From Bacteroidota bacterium (GTDB taxonomy: Bacteria > Bacteroidota > Bacteroidia > Cytophagales > Cyclobacteriaceae), in the NCBI GenBank assembly GCA_018267275.1, contig JAFDYV010000001.1, forward strand, positions 1-64,000: a DNA stretch of 64,000 nucleotides, read 5' to 3'. The translations under genes were made by a program, and so were the position numbers. Below, in pieces: positions 1 to 7,348 of this stretch. Under the pieces are notes generated by a model that saw only the letters and a list, made by a program, of their open reading frames with translations, had not been told where the DNA came from and did no database searches. The stretch's first letter is position 1. The number at the start of each line of letters is the position of its first letter.

Positions 1-40
1 CCGCATTGCTGCCAACTGTGGCTGCAGTGGTGGCCGTTTG

Positions 41-961
41 TTAATGAAACGGAGACCACCGAGATCTACACACATACCCAACACAACGCTCTTCCAAACT
101 AGGGTTCGAAGAACCGTAAACCCTTGTCTTGTTGTCTGCCGTGGCCGTCAGCGTGGCCTTCCCTACCGTCAGCGTGCCGTTCACTAAGGTAATGTCGTAG
201 TTCAATGCACTCCCTCCACTCAACGTGATTGCATACGTGCCCGCGTTGCTGCCATCGGTTGCCGTGGTAGAAATCAATGGTTCACTGATGCTGGAAACAT
301 CGTCACTACCCAAAAAACCAGAATACGCGATTGTCAACGCTGGATTAACATCACCATACAACTTTGCTTTGTCTTCTGCTAGGGCTTGGAGGCTGGCTTT
401 CTGCACGACCAGCATTGCGTTTGCAGTTCCTTGGTAATTAATATCTGATACGGCCGCTTCGATGGCATATGTTCCTGCATTCACAGGAGGAGTTGCTGAA
501 CCATCATAAGTTACGTCCACGGAAAGGCCTGCGGGGACAGTGCTAACTGCAACCTGCTTTCCGGTCGATGAGTAGGTTTGATTAAGATTGGAGATTGTTA
601 TACTCGCATTTGCTTTTGCCACCACCAACGTGAAGTTTTGAACATCTTGCTGCGAGTTGTCAGCTATTTCACGCACAGTAAGTTGCAGCGGGAAAGAGCC
701 TGTCTGCGATACAATACCTGATAGCAAACCTGAACCGTCACCGTTATCAACAAGCGTCACGCCAGCGGGCAATGCGCCTCCGGTGAGTAGAATTTCCCGC
801 GCACTGGCACCAGAAGTTAATATAGCGTAGGTGTATGTATCATTATAGGTCGTTGTAATAACTGGCAAGGAAACGAAGGAAGTCTGCGCCTGCAATGACA
901 ACAGAGAAAAGCAAAATCCAATAAAGGCAAACCAATATTTGAAACCAACCATCCTAGACAT
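41..961 (-). CDS. MBG-domain secreted protein, 5' part, broken by adapter sequence
   Basis: The start is ATG at 961 (ATG at 952 is an alternative), followed by a signal peptide ending near LQAQ. The rest is Ig-like/MBG repeats with the recurring motifs KLYGDVNPAL and SNAGTYAI, as in large Bacteroidota surface proteins exported by type IX secretion. The genuine coding sequence runs down to about position 101. The last 17-19 residues and the stop at 41-43 come from an adapter-like insert at 43-100. The bases at 1-40 resume the same MBG repeat in the same frame (TATTAATVGSNA), so the real gene continues out of the window. The function is probably adhesive or structural at the cell surface; no enzyme domain is visible. 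Confidence 0.75.
   Translation of the reverse strand: MSRMVGFKYWFAFIGFCFSLLSLQAQTSFVSLPVITTTYNDTYTYAILTSGASAREILLTGGALPAGVTLVDNGDGSGLLSGIVSQTGSFPLQLTVREIADNSQQDVQNFTLVVAKANASITISNLNQTYSSTGKQVAVSTVPAGLSVDVTYDGSATPPVNAGTYAIEAAVSDINYQGTANAMLVVQKASLQALAEDKAKLYGDVNPALTIAYSGFLGSDDVSSISEPLISTTATDGSNAGTYAITLSGGSALNYDITLVNGTLTVGKATLTATADNKTRVYGSSNPSLEERCVGYVCRSRWSPFH
43..100 (+). other. Illumina P5/TruSeq universal adapter-like sequence in the assembly
   Basis: These 58 bases align without gaps to the Illumina TruSeq universal (P5) adapter as I recall it, with 49 of 58 identical. The match includes an exact 18-base run, GACCACCGAGATCTACAC, at 54-71 and ACGCTCTTCC at 86-95. The nine mismatches (48, 53, 72, 74, 76, 80, 85, 96, 98) are all A in the window. 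The stretch replaces about 20 codons in the middle of an MBG repeat and introduces the stop codon. It is an assembly artefact, not biology. Confidence 0.93.
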
Positions 962-992
962 TTCGGGTGTTAATAAAAAAGCCGCTAACTCA

Positions 993-1000
993 CAAAAGTA
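993..1000 (-). promoter_or_regulatory. possible -7 element for the MBG gene
   Basis: The minus strand reads TACTTTTG, matching the Bacteroidota -7 consensus TAnnTTTG, 32 bases before the ATG at 961. I found no convincing -33 TTTG at the usual spacing, so this is a weak call. Confidence 0.3.
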
Positions 1001-1042
1001 CTAACCTTACCAATATTTTAGCGGAAAAATTAAACGTTCCGC

Positions 1043-2212
1043 ATGTTGTTAATTTTCTATCTTTCACTTCTCATCATTATTTATACTTACATAGGCTATC
1101 CAGCTATATTATTTTTTCTTGTACAAGCCAAGCGCCTGCTTCACAATAATCATGCAAAGGCTTTTGAATTTGACCAATTGCCTCCAGCGACATTAATCAT
1201 TGCTTGTTACAACGAAGCCGAAATTCTGCAGGCTAAAATTGAAAACACGCTGCAACTCAAATATCCCGTTAATAGGCTGTCGATTTACTTTGTAACTGAT
1301 GGCTCCACCGATAACAGCACAGAAATCATCAAAAAACACCCCCGCATTCATCTTTTTCATGAGCCCGACCGAAAGGGAAAAAATGCCGCCATCAACCGCA
1401 TCATGCCATTGGTGGACACACCCGTTGTTGTGTTTACAGACGCGAACACCTATTTAAATGAAGACGCTTTGTTCCTGATGGTGCGACACTACGCGGACAA
1501 AAATGTTGGTGCCGTGGCTGGAGAAAAGAAGGTGATTAAGACCAGCACACGGTCGGCTGCAGAATCAGGAGAAGGCGCTTATTGGAAATATGAGTCTCTT
1601 TTGAAAAAATGGGATTCTGAGTTAGGCACCGTGGTAGGCGCTGCGGGTGAATTGTTTTCTATTAGAAGAGAACTCTTTGAAGAAGTACCTAAACATGTTT
1701 TGATCGAGGATTTCAGACTTTCGATGCGGGTAGCCGAGCAAGGCTATCGGGTAGTTTACGAGCCTTCCGCCTATGCGATGGAGCACAGTTCTGCATCCAT
1801 GCAAGAAGAGGAAAAACGAAAAGTGCGGATTGCAGCGGGCGGCTTGATTGAAGTATTTCATTTCTTGCGATTGCTTAACATTTTTCGATACGGAGTACTT
1901 TCGTTCCAATACGTTTCGCACCGAATGTTGCGATGGACCCTCGCGCCCATTTCTCTCGTCCTCATTTTTTTGACCAACGCTTATTTGGCCTTTGATGGAG
2001 GTACAATCTTTGTATTGACCTTGAGCATGCAACTTATATTCTATTCAATTGCCTTGCTTGGATATTTTTTTCAAAATCAATGGTCTGGTCTCTTTGTGGT
2101 TCCATATTATTTTTCGTTCATGAACATTGCTGTATTCAAAGGTGCTTGGAACCTGTTGTCCGGAAAACAGTCAGTTGTATGGGCGAAAGCGGAACGAAGA
2201 AAGGTAATTTGA
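1043..2212 (+). CDS. membrane glycosyltransferase, family 2
   Basis: This 389-residue protein has an N-terminal membrane segment (residues 1-19) and a GT-A catalytic domain: PATLIIACYNE, DGSTDNS near residue 87, and a DxD-type FTDANTYL near 131. An acceptor-site ED in VLIEDFRLS lies near 221, and basic RKVR near 259 stands where processive GT2 enzymes carry the QxxRW-like site. Three or four hydrophobic segments follow at about 295-370. The layout matches poly-GlcNAc/cellulose synthase-like enzymes that add sugar from a nucleotide donor to a growing chain at the inner membrane. It is the first plus-strand gene of the polysaccharide region and converges with the next gene across 16 bases. The sugar specificity cannot be read from the sequence. 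Confidence 0.85.
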   Translation: MLLIFYLSLLIIIYTYIGYPAILFFLVQAKRLLHNNHAKAFEFDQLPPATLIIACYNEAEILQAKIENTLQLKYPVNRLSIYFVTDGSTDNSTEIIKKHPRIHLFHEPDRKGKNAAINRIMPLVDTPVVVFTDANTYLNEDALFLMVRHYADKNVGAVAGEKKVIKTSTRSAAESGEGAYWKYESLLKKWDSELGTVVGAAGELFSIRRELFEEVPKHVLIEDFRLSMRVAEQGYRVVYEPSAYAMEHSSASMQEEEKRKVRIAAGGLIEVFHFLRLLNIFRYGVLSFQYVSHRMLRWTLAPISLVLIFLTNAYLAFDGGTIFVLTLSMQLIFYSIALLGYFFQNQWSGLFVVPYYFSFMNIAVFKGAWNLLSGKQSVVWAKAERRKVI

Positions 2213-2228
2213 TAAATCAAGGCTACCA

Positions 2229-3377
2229 CTATGTCACTTTTTCAATCACCTGATAGATTTCTTTGACGGAGTTCTCCCATGTATGCGACCGCGCGAACTC
2301 AATTCGCGTCTTTGCAGCAACGACATCTGTGTCGTTCAAGGCAACTCTTACTTGTTGCACAAATTGTTCATGACTATTAGCCAAATAGGTGTATCGCTCA
2401 AATATGTCCATTGCTTGCGTAGCGGTAGCAACCGTAGGCTTACCCATAGCCAGGTACTCATCGATCTTTCTTGGATAATTACCAATAGTAAGTGGGTTTA
2501 TTAACTGAGGATTGATGCATACATCAAAGCCAGCGATATAACTAGGTAGCTCATCGGGTGCCTTTCGGCCAAGAAAAAAAACATTCTCCATTTGATGCAA
2601 AGCAGACGATTTGAATTCCTCGTCCTCTGGCCCTACCAATACCAAGCTCCATTTACCACCCTTCGCCAGTGCCAAGAGCAAGCCGATGTCCAAACGCATG
2701 GCAGTGAGAAAGCCAACGTAACCAATGACTGGTTTGGGGAGTTCTTTTAGATCATTTGGCAATATCTTTATGTTTGTGGGATCAAACATTTCAATCTCAC
2801 ATCCCTGACCCACATAAAAAGATTTGGCATTTTGCGATCGTGCGTAGTTTGCCAGATAAGTTGAATTTGCCGCCACAGCATCAACCTTCCGTATCAGCTG
2901 GGGCTCCAACCGAGCGCCATGCTTTTTAAAATAAGGCTGAATAGTAAGAAAATCCCGTAAGTAGTAAATGTAAGCCTTAGGCCGCAACATTTCCTTTAGG
3001 TAAAATCCATTGAAAATGTAATTGTCATTCAACACTACAATCTCGCTCCACCCTAATTCCTTAGTAGCCTTTCGAATTGCGCGGCTCATTCGATAATTAT
3101 TGAACCAATTAAGCAGATCGTATATAGACTGATTCTTAATCCAGTTTATAGACAATGCGGTAAATGATGGCGTGTAAACAAAGAGTGAGTCATTTACTCG
3201 TGTGTATCCAGTGTTGCTAGACGTTCTTTGTCGCTTACTAATTAAAGTTTTGATATCAGTAGGAGGATTAATATAGATGACCTTAAAGCGCTTAGCAATT
3301 TCAAGTGCAATATTTCTAGCGTTGCTGCCAACTTCAAAATCCCACTGTTGAGGTGCTATGATTACAAAGTGAATCAT
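2229..3377 (-). CDS. glycosyltransferase, GT4-like (GT-B fold)
   Basis: The protein has 382 residues with no signal peptide. The N-terminal half carries the GT-B start FVIIAPQQWDFEVGSNAR. The C-terminal half has GYVGFLTAMRLDIGLLLALA, then a nucleotide-sugar pocket ending in DEYLAMGKPTVAT near residue 312, typical of family-1 transferases. It probably acts in the cytoplasm on a lipid-linked saccharide. It is the only minus-strand gene of this part of the cluster and is transcribed away from the response-regulator pair across a 416-base gap that holds a terminator-like hairpin. The start ATG at 3377 is clear. Donor and acceptor are unknown. Confidence 0.82.
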   Translation of the reverse strand: MIHFVIIAPQQWDFEVGSNARNIALEIAKRFKVIYINPPTDIKTLISKRQRTSSNTGYTRVNDSLFVYTPSFTALSINWIKNQSIYDLLNWFNNYRMSRAIRKATKELGWSEIVVLNDNYIFNGFYLKEMLRPKAYIYYLRDFLTIQPYFKKHGARLEPQLIRKVDAVAANSTYLANYARSQNAKSFYVGQGCEIEMFDPTNIKILPNDLKELPKPVIGYVGFLTAMRLDIGLLLALAKGGKWSLVLVGPEDEEFKSSALHQMENVFFLGRKAPDELPSYIAGFDVCINPQLINPLTIGNYPRKIDEYLAMGKPTVATATQAMDIFERYTYLANSHEQFVQQVRVALNDTDVVAAKTRIEFARSHTWENSVKEIYQVIEKVT

Positions 3378-3793
3378 TCTATTTCCAATTGTTGGACCGC
3401 AAAATGCAACAAAAAATCAATTCGAGCCGATGTGAGAGCCTACTGTCTTATTATGGGAAAAAAAATCTTCAAACTGGGAGATTTGAAGATAAACCGTGCC
3501 AAAATGTAAAATCAGGGTAAAATATTACGCAATAAAAATCGCCCAAAAGACTACTTTCGAAACCGATGGTATATCTGGTTTTTTCGCAATCGGTAGCACA
3601 AAAATAGTTTGATGATTACCGGTTTTTCACGCTAAAACACCCGTTAATATGTTAATTTCGCATGTCGAATGGTTGGCCTCAATAGAGGTGTTGGTTGATA
3701 GGCGTGATATTTTGGGCATTAAGGCCATCCCTCTTCCCAACCAATTCGGTGGCAAAACTTACTTTGGTACGGTATATGACGGTTGGGCTGGAT
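3378..3793. other. intergenic region between divergent genes
   Basis: This is 416 bases of A/T-rich DNA between the minus-strand GT4 gene and the plus-strand response regulator. It should hold promoters for both directions, but I found no full -33/-7 pair. A 9-bp hairpin next to a run of seven A sits at 3458-3490 (separate entry). An ORF upstream of 3794 is in frame with the response regulator but is not needed for its domain. Confidence 0.5.
3458..3490 (-). terminator. terminator-like hairpin upstream of the GT4 gene
   Basis: The arms ATCTTCAAA (3465-3473) and TTTGAAGAT (3482-3490) are perfect 9-bp complements with an 8-base loop. On the minus strand the stem is followed by seven T. It lies about 80 bases upstream of the start at 3377, so it may be an attenuator or a terminator in the leader. 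Confidence 0.4.
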
Positions 3794-4177
3794 ATGAAAC
3801 ACAAGGTATTGGTTATCGAGGATGACGCCCCGCTTTGCTATTTGCTTGGGCGCATACTTCAAGAAAAATTCGAGGTAACGGTCAAGAACGATCCTTTGTC
3901 TGCAATGGCATGGCTATCGGAAGGAAATTTACCGCACCTTATCTTGTGCGACTTCGACTTACCTGGCGTTAACGGTCTTGATTTCATCGAAAACCTGCAG
4001 CGCAGTGGAGCCTACAATCAAATTCCACTCGTGATGCTTTCAGGATTTTCTGATAAACAAGTGGTTGAAAAGTGTCTTGCTGCTGGCGCTTCAGCATTTC
4101 TGCAGAAACCGTTCGACCCCCCTCATCTGATTGAAACTATCTCAAGTGTTTTAAAGAAAACTGAGATCTATGTTTAG
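3794..4177 (+). CDS. single-domain response regulator (CheY-like)
   Basis: From the ATG at 3794 the protein has 127 residues and is only a receiver domain. It has the acidic pair EDD (VLVIEDDAP), the phospho-acceptor Asp in LILCDFDLPGVNGLDF, a Ser in VMLSGF and the Lys in FLQKPFDPP. All residues needed for phosphorylation are present, but there is no output domain. The longer frame from 3695 adds 33 residues without receiver character and is less likely. It overlaps the next gene by 8 bases (ATGTTTAG), so the two are translationally coupled. It may regulate the adjacent sugar transferase or a kinase outside the window. Confidence 0.88.
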   Translation: MKHKVLVIEDDAPLCYLLGRILQEKFEVTVKNDPLSAMAWLSEGNLPHLILCDFDLPGVNGLDFIENLQRSGAYNQIPLVMLSGFSDKQVVEKCLAAGASAFLQKPFDPPHLIETISSVLKKTEIYV

Positions 4178-5207
4178 TCAAACGCAAACACCTACGCAAC
4201 AGCACATTATGTGCATCTGCGACCGCTGCGATGTTGACCAACTATCGCAAATGCTGCCGCATGCTGTTATTTCTACCATTGGTTTCCAGGAAACAGCTCA
4301 GATTCTATTTCTTAAGCCAGATGCGGTGATCGTGATGATATCTGAGTTTCCGGTATCAGTATTAAATCAGATTCGAAATCTTCGGCATTTCATGAATAGT
4401 ACCCACATACCTTTATTGGTGATGGGAAAGAATTTCAGTTTTGAAGACAAGCGTGTACTATTGACAAACGGGGCTGATGATTGCGTGGATTCAAACTCTA
4501 TCCATGAAGGTTTCGACAAGTGGATCGAGTTCCTTAAGCTGTCCAAAAAAGCAACAGCCAGCAGCGTACAAATTCAGAAAGAGTTCAAGGTGCCAATCGG
4601 CAAGCGGCTATTTGATATTGCGGCCTCATTTATGGCGCTTTTGCTCTTGAGTCCGATTATGTTGTTGATAGCTATTTTGATCAAGTTGGAGTCAAAAGGC
4701 CCGGTTATTTATTCATCGAAACGAGCCGGCAGCGGCTACAAGGTCTTTGATTTTCTCAAGTTTAGATCAATGTATGTTGGTGCAGATGCAGAACTTGCAA
4801 AAATGAAACACCTTAATCAATACGGTAATGGTGGTGGAAACTCTGTTTTCTTCAAATTAGAAAATGACCCACGCGTGACGAAGCTTGGTCATTTCCTTCG
4901 CAACACCAGTCTGGACGAGCTCCCTCAACTAATCAACGTACTGAAAGGCGATATGTCAATTGTTGGGAATAGACCTCTCCCGTTGTATGAGGCTCAGATG
5001 CTCACCAAAGACCATGCAGCGATGAGATTTATGGCGCCAGCTGGCATCACGGGGCTTTGGCAAGTAACCAAACGCGGAAAAAAAGAACTTTCGGAGGAAG
5101 AACGTATTGCATTAGATGTGGAGTATGCCAACAACCATAGCTTGAAGAATGACATTAACATTGTAATCAAAACGTTCCCGGCCCTGGCCCAGGACGTGTC
5201 GGTTTAG
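4170..5207 (+). CDS. pseudo-receiver fused to an initiating sugar transferase
   Basis: This 345-residue protein has two parts. Residues 1-130 look like a receiver fold (PDAVIVMISEF, IPLLVMGKNFSFEDKRVLLT, GADDCVDS) but lack the Asp of the phosphorylation site. Residues about 145-345 form a bacterial sugar transferase (WcaJ/WbaP C-terminal type): KRLFDIAASFMALLLLSPI as membrane-associated helix, KFRSM, DELPQLINVLKGDMSIVGNR and GITGLWQV. These enzymes move a sugar-1-phosphate onto undecaprenyl phosphate and so start a repeat unit. The overlap with the upstream response regulator suggests the pseudo-receiver senses or binds it. Confidence 0.88.
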   Translation: MFSQTQTPTQQHIMCICDRCDVDQLSQMLPHAVISTIGFQETAQILFLKPDAVIVMISEFPVSVLNQIRNLRHFMNSTHIPLLVMGKNFSFEDKRVLLTNGADDCVDSNSIHEGFDKWIEFLKLSKKATASSVQIQKEFKVPIGKRLFDIAASFMALLLLSPIMLLIAILIKLESKGPVIYSSKRAGSGYKVFDFLKFRSMYVGADAELAKMKHLNQYGNGGGNSVFFKLENDPRVTKLGHFLRNTSLDELPQLINVLKGDMSIVGNRPLPLYEAQMLTKDHAAMRFMAPAGITGLWQVTKRGKKELSEEERIALDVEYANNHSLKNDINIVIKTFPALAQDVSV

Positions 5208-5213
5208 TTTATT

Positions 5214-6380
5214 ATGTGGGCATGGCTTGAAATTCTATTTGTAGCGTATTTCGCTTTTTGTACCTTCTACAGTCTCCTATTTTCACTAGGTGGTCATTTC
5301 TACCAAAACAAGTCACTCAAAGTCGAGGTCGAAAAAAAAAGACTGGCCGTCTTGATTCCTGCTTATAAGGAAGATTCTGTAATCGTTGGCACCGCGATAA
5401 GTGCTCTGGAACAAAAGTACCCTCGTAAAGACTTTGACGTTATAGTTATTGCTGATTCCTTAAAGGAAGAAACTCTTGTAGCGCTACGAAAGCTCCCGAT
5501 CATCGTACATGAAGTTCATTTCGAAAAGAGTACAAAAGTGAAATCACTGCAAAGTGCTCTAGCCTCCTACTCAAACTACCATGGCGTAGTTATACTGGAT
5601 GCAGATAATATCATGCAACCGAGCTTTCTCGAAAAAATAAATTCATGTTTTTGTATAGGATGCATGGCCATCCAAGGACAACGAACCGCGAAGAACAAAA
5701 ATACGCCCATGGCAATTCTAGACGGCTTGAGTGAAGCCATTGCCAACCACATTAACAGGAAGGGCGCCATCGCATTAGGCCTTTCCAGTCCCATTATTGG
5801 ATCAGGTATGGCATTCCAATATACACTCCTGAAAAATATATTGAGTTCAATGGATTCGATAGGCGGCTTTGACAAAGAACTACAACTGAGAACACTTGAG
5901 TTGGGACACAAGATTCATTATATACACGAAGCTGTTGTGCTTGATGAGAAAGTTGACAGTCCTGAAGTATTTGAAAATCAACGCAAGCGTTGGATGTCAA
6001 GCCATTACATTTATCTCAGGAAATTTCTGACAAAAGGAATTTTGAGCCTCCTCAAAGGGAACGTATCCATATTTAACATTGCGGTGCTTTACAATTTGCA
6101 GTTACCACGATTGATGAATTTGGGAATAATTTCGATATCAGTATTTGCTGCCATTTTGCTTCAATCATACTTGACTGTACCGATCATCGTTTGGCTGTCA
6201 TTATGGATGTTGTACATAATCAGTTTTGTTATCGCTATTCCGAAGAGTTTTCTAAACAAAGATATTTTACGTGCACTTCTTACGGCTCCCCAAACGTTTA
6301 TCACTATTTTCGCGCTCCATTTTAAGCTAAAAGGTGCGAACAAGAAGTTTATCCACACCCCCCACAAGCAGCATTCCTAA
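5214..6380 (+). CDS. membrane glycosyltransferase, family 2
   Basis: The 388-residue protein has an N-terminal membrane segment, then a GT2 domain: LAVLIPAYKEDSVI, VIADS and ILDADN as the DxD site near residue 128. QRKRW near 256 corresponds to the QxxRW motif of processive GT2 enzymes. Three hydrophobic segments follow near 290-365. It starts 6 bases after the sugar-transferase stop, in the same operon. A run of nine A at 5332-5340 lies inside the coding sequence and is a possible slippage point. It probably extends the lipid-linked chain begun by its neighbour. Confidence 0.84.
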   Translation: MWAWLEILFVAYFAFCTFYSLLFSLGGHFYQNKSLKVEVEKKRLAVLIPAYKEDSVIVGTAISALEQKYPRKDFDVIVIADSLKEETLVALRKLPIIVHEVHFEKSTKVKSLQSALASYSNYHGVVILDADNIMQPSFLEKINSCFCIGCMAIQGQRTAKNKNTPMAILDGLSEAIANHINRKGAIALGLSSPIIGSGMAFQYTLLKNILSSMDSIGGFDKELQLRTLELGHKIHYIHEAVVLDEKVDSPEVFENQRKRWMSSHYIYLRKFLTKGILSLLKGNVSIFNIAVLYNLQLPRLMNLGIISISVFAAILLQSYLTVPIIVWLSLWMLYIISFVIAIPKSFLNKDILRALLTAPQTFITIFALHFKLKGANKKFIHTPHKQHS

Positions 6381-6384
6381 AACG

Positions 6385-7347
6385 GTGCAGAGGTCTCATA
6401 CGCCATTCGTCTCTATCATAACCATCAACTACAACCAGTTGGCGATCACCTGCGCTTTCCTCACTTCATTAAAGAAATTAACCTATTCCAATTACGAAGT
6501 GATTGTGATCGACAATGCCTCATCTGACGACCCGACTCAAACAATCAAAAACCAATTCCCAGATGTCCGATTGTACAGATCAACGATAAATCTCGGATTT
6601 ACAGGTGGCAACAACGTGGGGCTCAAACTTGCAAAAGGCGATTTTTTCTTCATTGTCAATAACGATACAGAAGTTACGGATCCTAACTTAATCGAAGCGT
6701 TGCTGCAACCTTTTTTTGATGACACCACGGTAGGAATGGTGAGTCCAAAGATTCGGTATTACGACCATCCTAATGTTATCCAGTTTGCAGGTTATAACAA
6801 AATTAACTCGTTCACTGGCAGAAATAGCCAAGTTGGTGACCGCGAGACTGACCGAGGGCAATTTGATATTGCGGGGTATACTCATTATGCCAATGGCGCT
6901 GCCATGATGGTAAGCCGCGAAGTAGTCAATAAAGTTGGAGTATTTACTGACCACTTTTTCTTGTGCTATGAAGAATTGGATTGGTCTGCACAAACCATCA
7001 AACACGGATTCAAGATCTATTATCAGAGCCTTGTTTTTTTACTACACAAAGAATCAATGAGCATTGGCAAGATATCACCCTTGAAGACCTACTACAATAA
7101 CCGAAATAGGATCATGTTCATGCGAAGAAACACCAACGCATTTCAGTTTTCGTGTTTCATGGCTTATCTCTGCATTTTCACTATTCCAAAAAATATCATC
7201 ACATTTTTAGCAAAACGTCAGTTTGATCACTTGCGGGCATTTATGAGTGCAATCAAATGGAACATCACCAATATTTTCATCTATAGAAAAGTGCCTTTTT
7301 ACACAACACTCGAACAAGTTTCACTCGAAAAAATTCAACCTCAATAA
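6385..7347 (+). CDS. glycosyltransferase, family 2 (rhamnosyltransferase-like)
   Basis: I chose the GTG at 6385, five bases after the previous stop. It gives a typical short lead into FVSIITINYNQ, while the longer frame from GTG 6334 overlaps the preceding gene by 47 bases. The protein has about 320 residues with VIDNASSDD, GFTGGNNVGLKLAKGDF and the DxD-like VNNDTEV. AAMMVSREV and CYEELDWSAQ follow, as in WbbL/rhamnosyltransferase-type GT2 enzymes. A hydrophobic stretch near the end may bind the membrane. It belongs to the same plus-strand operon as the sugar transferase; the transferred sugar is not known. Confidence 0.85.
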   Translation: MQRSHTPFVSIITINYNQLAITCAFLTSLKKLTYSNYEVIVIDNASSDDPTQTIKNQFPDVRLYRSTINLGFTGGNNVGLKLAKGDFFFIVNNDTEVTDPNLIEALLQPFFDDTTVGMVSPKIRYYDHPNVIQFAGYNKINSFTGRNSQVGDRETDRGQFDIAGYTHYANGAAMMVSREVVNKVGVFTDHFFLCYEELDWSAQTIKHGFKIYYQSLVFLLHKESMSIGKISPLKTYYNNRNRIMFMRRNTNAFQFSCFMAYLCIFTIPKNIITFLAKRQFDHLRAFMSAIKWNITNIFIYRKVPFYTTLEQVSLEKIQPQ

Positions 7348-7348
7348 A

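Noticed and set aside
3695..3793. N-terminal extension of the response regulator
   Set aside because: The added residues lack receiver character, and ATG 3794 fits the domain start.
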